Shown piece after piece: positions 1 through 9,998 of a stretch of 64,000 bases of DNA (its first letter is position 1; the number at the start of each line of letters is the position of its first letter). The position numbers and the translations under genes were made by a program. The DNA comes from Talaromyces rugulosus (Eukaryota; Ascomycota; Eurotiomycetes; Eurotiales; Trichocomaceae). Under the pieces are notes generated by a model. That model saw only the letters and a program-made list of their open reading frames with translations. It searched no databases and was not told the origin of the DNA. The stretch lies in assembly GCF_013368755.1 (NCBI RefSeq), contig NC_049565.1, positions 868,001 to 932,000 of the forward strand, read 5' to 3'.

Positions 1-954
1 ACGCTTCCCAATATGCCCCTGCATACTCGTATTGTTTCGTTGTGTGCGGTTCGACTATGCCCTTCACTCTTTCGCCATTGATCCCTTGTCTATGCTGATC
101 TGCGCCATTCTTGCGAGCGGTATTGAGGAAGGATTTCGATTTCTTTCGGGGAGCCATCAGGTTAGATACGTGTGCTGCTTTGAATTGCAAACAGCAATAA
201 TAATAAAAAAATACCAAGTAGATTGTATTGAATAGAATGGTTCAATCCCAGGAGCTGAGTTCACGGCTTTATCGTCCCATGATCTCCCCTCCGATTGGAA
301 CGAAGGAAATTGGCCATGGAAATTCCCAACTCCGCTCCAGGGGATGAAATGAGCCGTCGCAACGCATCTCGTCTAAAGTTGACGATATTCAGATAGTACG
401 CGGCTTAGACGAGCAGTAGATGGAGGGCGAAGAGGGCAGGCAGCAGCAACAAAGCAGCCAGAACGGGAGTTGACGCGAGCAGAGTATGAGCTTACGGGAT
501 TTGAGGGAGTGCTGACGGGAGCACGACGGAAGCCAGGGAGCCTCTGGAGGGGAGCAAAGCGGCGGGAGGCTAGGTCACATGCATCACCGACGGAACTGGT
601 TTTTCGTAATAAACAACTGAAAGTAGTAAAAAAAGTCTATCTTTATATTTCTTTTTCCAAGAAAGGATAAGTTTCTCTATATGCCCCATTGTACCAGTCA
701 GGAGATATCTTTGGTGTATACACTGAAAAGATTTGATTCCGTTATAATTAAATCTCTGGCACGTTGCCATCGCCCGCATTCTAAGTCCTATCATAGCCAT
801 CAACGCATATACTTGGACAAGGCTGGAAGGACATCATACAAAGACCAACGGCCTGGTCTGCTCCGTCTCGTAGAAGCTGACCACCTTGTGGCCCCGGATC
901 AGATTCTTGAATCGGCAAATAATAATGGCCATGCAAATCAAACGAAGAGTCACC
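1..954. other. Intergenic, no supported gene
   Basis: Only short overlapping open frames on both strands, none with a recognisable domain, start context or splice structure. Nothing else seen. Confidence 0.5.
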
Positions 955-1312
955 CCTGTCGTTCCCCGACCTATGAGCCCGTTCACTGTATCGGCTGATT
1001 TAGATCTAATAAAAGACTATCACCGACTAGGTGTGGTTCTGCCACCAATCCCTTCGCGTACGGTAACCTGGTGAAGTTCAGAGCCTGCAGTGTAGTGGTG
1101 GAGACGCTCATCTTCCACATCACTTTCGAGTGTGGTAGAGCACAGATTGACTCGCCGGCCCATCTGGTGCTCTGGACTGGTTACTACGTCATCCTTGGAT
1201 ATATACATGCATACAACAACAGCCAGAAGCAGATTTAATGGCGTTCTGAAAGTGAACTTTATCGTTCCAAGCCGAGTATAGTGCCAATATCTCCCGGGGA
1301 CCGCGCAGGCCA
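955..1312 (-). repeat. Dispersed repeat copy R1 (inverted relative to 16199-16745)
   Basis: Read on the minus strand from about 1312 down to 955, this stretch is clearly related to the plus strand at 16199-16330 and 16546-16745. Shared blocks include GGCTGTTGTTGTATGCATG, AGATGGGCCGG and GGTGGCAGAA. The second copy has about 215 extra bases between the blocks. Both copies contain a short open stretch reading TLESxVEDExL, so the repeat may derive from a coding sequence or a mobile element. No terminal repeats or target duplication are visible. Boundaries are approximate and the family is unidentified. Confidence 0.6.
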
Positions 1313-1622
1313 TGGGTCAGTATTCCTGTGCCTGCAACGGATTCGGATCCGTGGCTCTAGATCACCGCGATCCTAGGAAGCCAGTGTTCCTGTGACTGTT
1401 TATCTGGGACTGTGGGACTCCGCGGAAAGGGGTCCTGAGATTGTCAGATTTACAGGAGGATACGCCTAGGAAAAGTAAATGAATCTTAAATTCAATTGAA
1501 CTAATGTAGAAACAATGATTATCAACATAAATCCCGAAAAGAAAAGAGAGAGAAAAACACGACTAGCAAAATACAAACTTCAAGCGTAGTATAAAAAAGC
1601 ATGTTAGACAGGTTATAAGCGT
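1313..1622. other. Intergenic, with a decayed paralogous tail near 1575-1622
   Basis: Mostly unremarkable. Just beyond the stop codon of the 1623-3356 gene, the minus strand from 1619 to about 1573 encodes a 16-codon stretch (YNLSNM then YTTLEV) matching the fragment at 4529-4750 (YNLSNM then YTIFEV). It is therefore probably residual coding sequence of the same family rather than a true 3' UTR. Confidence 0.4.
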
Positions 1623-3356
1623 TTACTCAGTCGCCAATCCACGAGTTCCTCTAGAGATTGTGGGTCTTCTCACAAAATTCTTTTTGATTTGGGCAATCTC
1701 TTCTTCCTGACGTTGGATCTCGGCGCAATTTTCATGGAAAGCTGGAGAATTAGCGAAGATTGCATTCCCTGGGAAAAATTTCTTTCTTCCATCAATTGTG
1801 TGAAATATAACTCTCGGGAAGAGACACCAGGGTTTCATCTTAGATATATTTCCCGGCTCGGAGTTTGCTTCCACATCAGCTAGTCCAAGATCCGGGCAAT
1901 CTTCTGCTTTCCAGCCCGGACTCCAGACTGAGGGCGGCTGAAGATCGAACGCAACCACGCAGCTGTCTCTTTTCAGCTCATCCCAGATCCTAATAGACTC
2001 AAGAAGAAGCTCTTCAAGGTCTATCTCGAAATCTTTGTGTTTTTGTTTCGGTATTAGCCGTTGAAGAATCTCGGCAATTCTCTTGACTTCCGGGCGGACT
2101 TGGCAGCGATCTTGTGAGGAAGTTGGCATATCAAGACCCTTAAAGGTGAGGTTTCGCCAAAGACTTTCTTTATAACGGTCCTCCTCAAATAACTTGTTGG
2201 ATATTTGGGACAGTGGAGCTACTGCCTCGGATGTGAGACTTCTAGCAGTGACGTAGAAAGGCTGCCAAAAGCAGCTGCAAATTGCTTCGACGATTATACA
2301 TTGCGCACCGCGAACACGAAGAAACCTGGATGCCACGGACGCGGACAAAGAGATTGTTCCAAAGATGCTTTGTAGCTTCGTGAACTCCTTTTGAACCTCA
2401 TCGATGTCCTTTTACTGTTAGAAACAGAACTCGAAACGGTGTACATATACCTACCAGTTCATTTTCTGGCGGCAAGTTACACAAGTAAGTCTGTGTGATA
2501 GCTCTTATCTTTTCACGTAAATTTGAGAATGCGTTCTCGCTACCAGGAGGTTAGTGTCAAAAGAGTATTAAGGTGGATCAAAACTTACTAGTGTTCAGTA
2601 GATAGGCTCTGGATGGGATGTCTCGATTCAGACTCCTTCAGCTGCGATTCCAACTCCGTGACGTTTTTGACGTATAGTCCTAGAGTCTTCTCAACCTGGG
2701 CCTTTTCTGTGCGGAGAGCATTGACTTGGCTCTAGAGTTTTGCGGTTTCTTCCTTTGCGAGCTGGAGTGGTTTTGCGTAATCTTTCACGAGTCTGTCCTT
2801 CTCTGCGTCGAGCTTCCTTTCGTACTTCGTCTGCTGTTCTTTGTCGAATTGCTTGCGCCGTTCTTTTTCTTGTTTTTTTTCAGCCTCAAACCTCTGTTGA
2901 TTATCAATCATAGTAAGCTCCCGTTGCTCCAGTTCAATCAAGCGATTTGAATTTTCTTCGATCTCTTCCTTCAATCCTTGAAGTTCTTCGTTGTTAGAGT
3001 GTTTCAGTTCCTGGATCGCAGAAGAAAGGGATTTGATTTTTTCATCTTTTTCCATAAGACGATCCAGTGCATGTTCAATCTTATCAACGTCATCGTTGTA
3101 AGATCCTAAAAATTGAACGAGATTGGTGATGCGAACAATAGCGTCTCGCGGTATTGTACCGGCAGCGTTGAAAGTAGCATGTTTGTCGCTGTTCTCTGCT
3201 TTTCTCCGACCATTACTTGGTTCTAATTTTCTTTTCTCCCGTCTCGACAGGGTTGGCGAAGAGTTCTGGTAGGACTTGAGTGAGTTAGCTCAAAACAAGT
3301 TGTGGAGGAGACTGTATTACCTGCGAATCGGTTGGACTCTGAGAGCGACCGTTCAT
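1623..3356 (-). pseudogene. Long coiled-coil hypothetical protein, frame intact except one internal TAG
   Basis: Four exons on the minus strand splice into one frame: 3356-3321, 3265-2589, 2539-2455 and 2408-1623, with GT-AG introns of 55, 49 and 46 bp. The total is 1584 bp, about 527 residues. The start ATG at 3356 gives MNGRSQSPTDSQ. A basic patch (SRREKRKLEPSNGRRKAEN) is followed by an extended charged coiled coil at about residues 75-235, rich in E, K, Q and L. The C-terminal half is a mixed region with no domain I recognise. The only defect is an in-frame TAG at 2732-2734, about codon 190, in the coiled coil; a C-to-T change of CAG would explain it. All splice sites and the rest of the frame are preserved, so the lesion looks recent, or a sequence error. 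The true C-terminus may have been longer, because homology to 4529-4750 continues past the stop. Function unknown. Confidence 0.65.
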
Positions 3357-4528
3357 TGCGATAAGTCGCTTTATGGGACCCACCAATAAAGAATTCCCAC
3401 TTTTCTGGTCGACCATGGAGGACTTAGTTACCATCTACACTACTGGGAGATTTTGGACGCTTATAAGGCAAAAAGGCATCAGTTACATTTTTTGAGCCCA
3501 TTGTAAATTGATACGTGTCAGAGGGAGAGTGTGCTTGCATCATGGTTCGCCTCATTCACTAGACAGGGGTAGAGATATATAATGCTGCTCATTCGAGCAT
3601 TGTTTCTTGGTGCAAGGTAAAGCTCATGCAGTATGTTGGACCGATACGGCTACATCTACGTGTCATGGCAAAAGGTGACTTCCATTACAAAGTGAGGCCA
3701 TGCGGCATGTAGGCAGTGCTACATGAACAAGGCTGAAAGATCCGTGCTGCATAACTTTGATGTCTCTCAGTCATCCTTTGGTTTCCATCATTCTCACAAA
3801 CCGCCTCGTCTTTCTTGATTTAAGTCGGTAGAAATTGGCACATGATTCATGGGCGAGTTATGCTCCAAGCTATTGGAGAGAGTCTGTAAGATAATCTAGG
3901 CTATGGGATACAAGACTTGATTACCCCGCAATGATACAAATTCGAAGCTATTAGAGGAGAACATGTAGCACTAATTATGCAGATAGCCTTGTCCGAGCTT
4001 TACAAGAATTTAAATGTGCATGATACTGGTCTAGTTAGGCTTGCTTTTCTATCCTTCGCCCTCCTTGATTTTGGAGAGATATGGCTGCTTGATTGGCTCA
4101 GAGGAACCCGTGGAAGAACTCATCCACGCTAATGATTTGCACCAGTCCTGGCGTGCCGCGTGCGACGTGAAGGGCAATCGCCGCTCATTGTTGATTGGAA
4201 AGTCGTTACCAACAAAGCCTTGAGAAGTCTTATGAATCTCTCTTTGTTTGCGGAACTACCGAAAGTATTGATGACAAATGAAGTACAATATCTCACTTTA
4301 GTTTCTGGAAGGGGAATATGTTTGAACAGGGTACTCAGGACGTCTTTTGCGCGGAAGACAGGGAAGGAGCAACAGAGAATGCCTTGTATAATGACATGTG
4401 AATCATTCACATGTAACAAATGTAAATTGCTACTTTGTCAATACTGTTGAACCTCTTCGGAACATGTGAATGGAGAGAAAATAGATCCATTCTATGATGG
4501 ATCTAATCGGGCCCAGGCATGAGACCGC
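3357..4528. other. Intergenic, no supported gene
   Basis: Upstream region of the coiled-coil gene and spacer to the 4529 fragment. The short open frames around 4041-4450 overlap on opposite strands and show no domain. Nothing else seen. Confidence 0.45.
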
Positions 4529-4750
4529 TCACGGCTGATAATCAAGGACTGCCATTTTCACTTTTTGATCCAAATAGTCTCGTAGTATCAGCTGGGTTCG
4601 GTCACGGACCTGGTTGGATGCTGCCACTACAATATCGTCATTCGATAGATGGGCTTCACAAAAAACCTCAAATATAGTATAAAGACGCATGTTAGACAGG
4701 TTATACTCATTCATTGTGTTGACAATGTACGATTGTTGCTCTGACATCAT
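4529..4750 (-). pseudogene. Fragment paralogous to the tail of the 1623-3356 gene
   Basis: A 73-residue minus-strand open frame contains NEYNLSNMRLYTIFEV, which matches 12 of 16 residues encoded just past the stop of the upstream coiled-coil gene. The DNA at 4676-4714 aligns with 1590-1628. It continues with VRDRTQLILRDYLDQKVKMAV and ends with a stop at 4529. A plausible intron acceptor (ACAG) lies just upstream near 4762, so it may be the last exon of a larger decayed gene. I see no complete gene around it. Best read as a duplicated 3' remnant of the same unknown family. Confidence 0.4.
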
Positions 4751-4983
4751 ATAGATAGAACGGATCTCTGTTTCCTCACGATGGTAATTGACGAGATTAA
4801 AAAACTACCTACCGCTACCATTGTTATCGACCTCGGTTATCCTCTGCAGAAGTAACCCCTAAGAGCGTCTAAGGACTACCTAATACTGGACGTTGATCGC
4901 AAACACAAATTGTAATATTCACGCGATCAAAACATCCTCGTCAAAAGCAGATATTGAAAGCTAAGCAGATATATACATGCCAA

Positions 4984-6072
4984 TCACTTTACCCCGAACG
5001 TCGCGTAAATGGGGCCATCATTCGTTCCAACCTGAAAACCGGAGTTATTACTTCCGAAAGTAATGCTTGTATAATGATCTCCTTCCTTCAGAACATTAAC
5101 CATTCTTGCTTCCTGTTCCACCTGCTGGGGAGCAATTCGATACAAAAGGTCTTTGGCATAGGCAGCTGCAACCATGGCCGCATATCCCTGCCAGGCTTTG
5201 TTCTTATGCGAGTCAGCATAGTCGCAGATGCCTCGGATTACTAGGCAAGGAAAGTGGTTCTTCAATCCAGCTGCTTCCATTTCAAAGCACAAAACGTCTT
5301 TTTGCGCAGCCAATTTGTCTCGGGCCAAAGCATCTTTCATGAGTTGGTTGGCTGAGGCAATGAGGCCGTAATGAATTGCTGGATTATCATCATCTTCGGT
5401 GCGGGGAGATCGCGGCACTAGGCAGGATGGATCCTCTCCGCAACTCAAAGTGCAAGGTAAATCACTGCCTAGGGGATGAACAACCTGACTTCGGTATAGC
5501 TGATCACTAGCTAAATCTGGGCGCTGATATTTCCTTCGTAGTCGCGGCTTTTTTTCGAGGATCTTATGGACCGTTTCGTTGAGTTGGTTTCCTTCGCTCT
5601 CATACTGGGCTTCGAGTCCATTTACTGCTGCGCGTAGGACAGTGGGTGGCTGGTCTAAAAAGCTTGTGGGCTGGAAGGCTTGGCCCTGGATCGTCTTGCC
5701 AAAATCATACTGAAGGACACCGCCCTGGCTATTGCGGGGAATGCTAACCACGACATCTCCAAGACGGATATCATGCTTTTGGCTTGGCGCGCCGCCACCG
5801 ATGCCGACCATAAGGCCGATACGGATATTCGGAAAGCTATGCATCATATCTTCTGCCACCCGAGCTACCGAGCTCGTGCCATATTCACCCATGGGTAGAA
5901 CGAAAATAACCACATTATGCTTCCAAACTCTTCCTAACGTGTAGTCGGTCTTGTTGTGGGGCGGTAGATACGCTGGGCGGTCATGTTTTTCGTCGAGGAA
6001 CGCTTGGGCCGCAACATATTCAGTGTTTATAGCGCAAATCCAACCGACAGTGTAGTCTTCCGGGTTAGACAT
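4984..6072 (-). CDS. PNP_UDP (nucleoside-phosphorylase-fold) protein with C-terminal GFQVG motif; putative NLR-partner effector
   Basis: Single-exon, 362 residues. The start is ATG at 6072 ([15 protein letters not shown]), preferred because the open frame upstream begins only with TTG. The fold of the phosphorylase superfamily 1 (PNP/UDP/MTAP) is shown by [14 protein letters not shown] near the start, [11 protein letters not shown] at about 86-96, RLGDVVVS at about 103-110, [12 protein letters not shown] at about 267-278 and [18 protein letters not shown] at about 286-303. In fungi this domain is a common N-terminal effector of STAND receptors. Here it stands alone and ends with [20 protein letters not shown] at about residues 338-357. 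That tail matches the first exon of the NB-ARC gene transcribed divergently 404 bp away (14 of 20 positions identical). The core G-F-Q-V-G fits the RHIM/PP-type amyloid motif pattern. Inference: a cell-death or nucleotide-hydrolase effector triggered by the neighbouring receptor. The catalytic activity is not provable from sequence. Confidence 0.88.
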   Translation of the reverse strand: MSNPEDYTVGWICAINTEYVAAQAFLDEKHDRPAYLPPHNKTDYTLGRVWKHNVVIFVLPMGEYGTSSVARVAEDMMHSFPNIRIGLMVGIGGGAPSQKHDIRLGDVVVSIPRNSQGGVLQYDFGKTIQGQAFQPTSFLDQPPTVLRAAVNGLEAQYESEGNQLNETVHKILEKKPRLRRKYQRPDLASDQLYRSQVVHPLGSDLPCTLSCGEDPSCLVPRSPRTEDDDNPAIHYGLIASANQLMKDALARDKLAAQKDVLCFEMEAAGLKNHFPCLVIRGICDYADSHKNKAWQGYAAMVAAAYAKDLLYRIAPQQVEQEARMVNVLKEGDHYTSITFGSNNSGFQVGTNDGPIYATFGVK

Positions 6073-6476
6073 CACGAAGGCACAGGTAAATGTAGGAAGT
6101 GGAGAAATCGCCAACGTAGCAAAGAGGCTGTTGGCGTTGGTGTGTGGATACCTGGGTTTATGGCAGCGATGTCCTTCAAGGGGACCAAAGGGAGGGAGGG
6201 AAGAGGAGGCTAATCACTATTCAGCCTCGCCTACTGCCTTATTTATGCGTTAATAAAACACGTGATATTTTTGGAAACATATCAAGCTGCATAGACCGGC
6301 CTATAAATAGTCTAGGTCAGGATTTTGGGCAGGGCAGGGCGGTAATATTCCGATGGTGACTGGTTGAAAGGACGGACGCGTCGGCATTTTGCGGGTTTGG
6401 AAACGTATGCGACACCGTTCATTCGACCAGGTCTATGTTGTCACTTGGGGGACCCCGCTGTCAATAGGTTCGATAG
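6073..6476. promoter_or_regulatory. Bidirectional intergenic promoter of the PNP/NLR pair
   Basis: The 404 bp between the two divergent start codons holds a CACGTG E-box near 6259 and a TATA-like CTATAAATAG at about 6301-6310, which is roughly 170 bp upstream of the receptor start. Co-regulation of effector and receptor from this shared region is an inference from orientation and spacing. Confidence 0.45.
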
Positions 6477-8475
6477 ATGGGGGGAAGAGAGCCCCAACTT
6501 GGTGCTAAGCCCACGGAACGCCTAGCTATATCGTTTGGTGACAAGAATTCCGGGTTCCAGGTGGGGATCAGCCACGGGCCTATATATGTTCCAGCGGGTG
6601 AGTTCCACCAGCCATGAAATTGAGCTCAGGTCGGACTAACAAATAGTGGCCTCCCCTTCTAGACCGACCGGAGCCTCGCCCAGAGCCTCTGTGGACTGTG
6701 CCGTTCCCATACGATCCAAACTTTGTCGGCCGTGATGGACTCCTTGATCAAATCCACGAAAAGTCCTCGATCCCGGGGTCTAGAATAGTACTTGTCGGTC
6801 TAGGGGGCGTTGGGTTAGACATCACAGGCGTAATGGCGCCCATTCAAGGCTAAGTTTATAATAGGAAAACTCGGCTTGCCATCGAATACTGCCACCGGGT
6901 CAGACAGCAATCGCCTGACACCTGGGTTTTCTGGGTTCATGCGAGTAATGCGGCTCGGTGCGAGGCAAGTCTACGCAACCTTGCCGACCGTGCTAAGATT
7001 CCCGGACGCCAGGACCGCAACGCAAATATATTCGAACTCTTCGGGAACTGGTTGCAAGACGGAAAAATCGGAGAATGGATCCTTGTTCTTGACAATGTCG
7101 ATGATGACGACCTCCTTCGCAAACCATTAACAACTCCTATCGAGGCCCGCGGAAACGCCCAGAACCATGCCTCGACGCAGCCACCGCTCAGATACCTTCT
7201 CGAAAACTCGAATGGCTCTGTCATTATCACGAGTCGGAATAAAGGAGTAGCATTGGAAATTGCCGGCTATAAGAAGAATCTGATCGATGTGCAACCGATG
7301 ATTATGGCCGAGGCGCTAGTTCTAATGCAGAAGAACCTAGATTGTTGTTCTGAGAGAGCGGACATAGTTCCGTTGGTGGAGGAACTTGAGTTTATGCCAC
7401 TCGCGATTGTGCAAGCGGCTAGCTATATCACCCACCGTTCACCCAGTTGCTCGGTATCACAATACCTAGAGAAGCTTCGGCAGAGTGATCGTCAAGCCAC
7501 AAAGCTTCTTAATCATGAGGGACACCACACGCACCGAGACTGGGAGGCAAAAAACTCTATTCTATTGACATGGCAAATATCGTTCGACCATATCCGAGGA
7601 ACTAGGCAGTCTGCGGCTAACCTGTTATCTCTGATGAGCTTTTTCGACTGGCAGGGAATCCCAGAGGATCTTCTACGGGTTCAAGGTATGGAAAAAGAGC
7701 ATGAAACTATAGGTTTTTCGGGAGAAAGCGTGGACAGCTCTAGTGAAGTGGATACGGATAGTTCGTCTGAATGCGACCCAGATGACGAGTTCGAGAGCGA
7801 CATTACGACTCTCAGAGACTATTCTTTATTGCTACTAGTGAAAATAGCATGGTGTTCACGATGCATCGGCTAGTTCAGCTCACGGTACGCACGTGGTTAA
7901 AAACACATGGCCTGGAGGAGGAGTGGAAGGAACAATTTATTGAGAATCTACATGCCGAATTCCCCACCGGTGAATATGAGAATTGGGAGAGATGCCGATC
8001 ACTCTTTCCGCATGTTAGATCAGCGGTGTCACATCGACCGAAATCGCAAGACACTCTACGGAGCTGGGCTGCTATACTTTACCGGGGGGCATGGTATGCG
8101 AGAGGATGTGGCAATATCTCGGATGCACGCGAAATGGCATATATGTCGAGAAAGGAGAGAATAAAGATTAGCGGCGCGGAAGATGAAGAAGCCCTTAGCA
8201 GCACTGCCATGTTAGCAGACGTATACCGTTTCGAGGGCCGATGGGAGGAGGCAGAGAAGCTTGAGGTGCAGGTCATGAAGACTCACAAGACGAAGCTCGG
8301 CGCAGATCATCCCTCGACGCTGACGAGCATGGCCAACCTTGCATCGACGTATAGAGACCAGGGCCGATGGGATGAGGCAGAGAAGCTTGAGGTGCAGGTC
8401 ATGGAAACAGGATTTCTCAACCGAAGCCAAAGAAAACTCCATACACTGCCGCGGGACAGAACCGGTCCGTCGTAA
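6477..8475 (+). pseudogene. NB-ARC/TPR STAND receptor (fungal NLR) with N-terminal GFQVG motif; 1-nt frameshift
   Basis: Exon 1 is 6477-6597, exon 2 is 6663-6813 and exon 3 starts at 6865, with introns of 65 and 51 bp. The start ATG at 6477 directly follows an in-frame TAG. Exon 1 encodes about 40 residues containing SFGDKNSGFQVGISHGPIY, the counterpart of the tail of the divergent PNP protein. Exons 2-3 give YDPNFVGRDGLLDQI, the P-loop GLGGVGKTRLA (split by intron 2), Walker B LVLDNVDDDD, GSVIITSRN, MPLAIVQAASYI (GLPL-like) and MHRLVQ (MHD position). Two kinesin-light-chain-type TPR units with near-identical DNA follow (about 8221-8406). The frame breaks near 7825-7827: the NB-ARC frame runs to a stop at 7873 while the continuation (TSENSMVFTMHRLVQ) is in the next frame, consistent with one base lost from a T run. 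The TPR array is very short for the family and ends in non-TPR sequence, suggesting array contraction. Role in the family: self/non-self or intracellular sensing that nucleates effector assembly. Confidence 0.85.
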
Positions 8476-8773
8476 CAAATGAAATCCTCCAGTTTAACCA
8501 TGGAAATTTTTGAACTTGGCTCTTAATACGTTTATAGTCCAATTCTCTCTCTCGAATGTTTTGTTATATATGAAGCTATTCAAAGCAGCATCAGCATGCG
8601 AAGGCATTGAGCAGGATAACCTAACAATGTAGACCGAATAAACAGAGTTTTTAATTCCTTTCTCTTTTATCATCTTATCTTCGCTTGACCATAGAGCGAT
8701 AACTTGTCCCCGCTGCGTTCCTGGCGCGATCCACTGGCAGGATAAAGAACCTTTTGTTCCTGGTATAGACTTA
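8476..8773. other. Convergent intergenic spacer
   Basis: Lies between the 3' ends of the receptor and the minus-strand paralog X1. Short open frames only, nothing recognised. Confidence 0.4.
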
Positions 8774-9364
8774 TTATGCTTTTTCAACTGCAAGATTGAA
8801 GAGCATATCCGCCACGGGGATCATGACAGGATGGTTATGGAATTTGTAGATGTACCTGCTCATATGCAACAGTACCTCAGGCTTAGAATCTTGTGGAATA
8901 CGTCGGAGTAGCCTTTCATGGGCCACCCAAAAAAAAGGGTGGAATGCATTAGGTACCCCTGCAGGTCTTGTTCTATTTTTTCTGGAAAGTGCGTTTATCA
9001 TATCATACTCATTCATTTGCTGGTTAAAAAAGACGTGGATTAGAAAGAAAATTTCCTGATAGAATATCTGGGTACTATTATTGAATCTTATAGGCTCGGG
9101 TATCCAGGATTGTATTGCAATATGGGCATATCCTGCAAGGGTATTATTAACAATGTTGGTCATTGCATTCTGTTGTTCATGTTCATTGCCCTGATGAACT
9201 CCTCTGAAATGGCGAAGCCATAGGTCTTCAACATCAGTTGACCTGCTTTCGTAATATCGTTTTAGCCATGCTATTTCGTCTTTAAAGTACTTCCATAGAG
9301 TTGGATGTAAGTGGTATAGTCCGCTAAGAAGGATATTACAATGTGCAGTGTCCGCATTCGACAT
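8774..9364 (-). CDS. Hypothetical protein X1, paralog of 11704-12297
   Basis: Single-exon, 196 residues, no recognised domain, signal peptide or membrane segment. The start at 9364 (MSNADTAH) is chosen over the ATG three codons earlier because it aligns with the start of the paralog (MSDADATN). The two proteins are roughly 60 percent identical over their full length. The best-conserved blocks are YHLHPxLWK near residue 17, VHQGN, FHPxFW, HERLLRxIPQDS and PEVLLHMSRYIYKFHN near the C-terminus. The conserved His, Trp and Arg residues suggest a folded globular domain under selection. The genes are inverted relative to each other on both sides of a glucanase gene and share upstream DNA (9487-9585 against 11503-11604). 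Function unknown. Confidence 0.7.
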   Translation of the reverse strand: MSNADTAHCNILLSGLYHLHPTLWKYFKDEIAWLKRYYESRSTDVEDLWLRHFRGVHQGNEHEQQNAMTNIVNNTLAGYAHIAIQSWIPEPIRFNNSTQIFYQEIFFLIHVFFNQQMNEYDMINALSRKNRTRPAGVPNAFHPFFWVAHERLLRRIPQDSKPEVLLHMSRYIYKFHNHPVMIPVADMLFNLAVEKA

Positions 9365-9486
9365 GGAAGGCATTCAAAGTATTCTCTGTAGATATTGGAT
9401 TTCTGCTGTATTAACAATAAAACAACTGTTTTGTTGATCTTGTTCTTCTTTCAGGAACGTTTGAGTTGATTTTAGATTCGAAGGGA

Positions 9487-9585
9487 AAACAATCAGATTT
9501 ATAGTATTTTGCCCGTTTAGTCTCGGTGCCATTTCCGCCACCACGGCCCATCATGGAGCCAGTAGTAGCCCCTTGTGCGTAAGTC
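9487..9585 (-). promoter_or_regulatory. Conserved upstream box of paralog X1
   Basis: On the minus strand this contains CAAGGGGCTACT, GGCTCCATGATGG, CCGTGGTGGCGGAAAT and CTATAAAT in the same order and spacing as 11503-11604 upstream of the paralog. It is either promoter sequence carried along with the duplication or a conserved regulatory element. The ACTATAAAT is a plausible TATA box for both genes. Confidence 0.5.
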
Positions 9586-9998
9586 GGAAAAGCCAGAGCT
9601 TATCCATCCTATCAATTAACAGTTGTTATCTTTGCTACGTAAATTTCTTGAATTATTATTTCATATAATATTAAGTCCATGAAATTCTTTCTAGTTCTGA
9701 CCTTGAAACGGGTTTGTAACTGAGCTCTATAACGATGTCTTTCCTTTGGGCCGTTTAAATCCACCCTAGATGAGGGTTTCATAATAGAAATTTGTCGCTA
9801 TTCAAAATCTTGATACGCATATCACTACGTCCCGAGTACGTGGCTGGCGGCGCGTAGTTGGCTTCTAGGTCGCTTAACCAAACAGAGCTTGGAGAGTAAA
9901 TAATGACATTAATACTTCAATGATATCTAGAAACACTGATGCGTTTATTTAAAATTTCTCTAACTAAAGGAGTTTAGATAAGATTTATGTGGGCATTT
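9586..9998. other. Intergenic between X1 and the GH16 gene
   Basis: AT-leaning spacer with no supported gene. It contains TAAACGG and CCCTAGATGAGGG segments that also recur loosely upstream of the second paralog. Confidence 0.35.
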
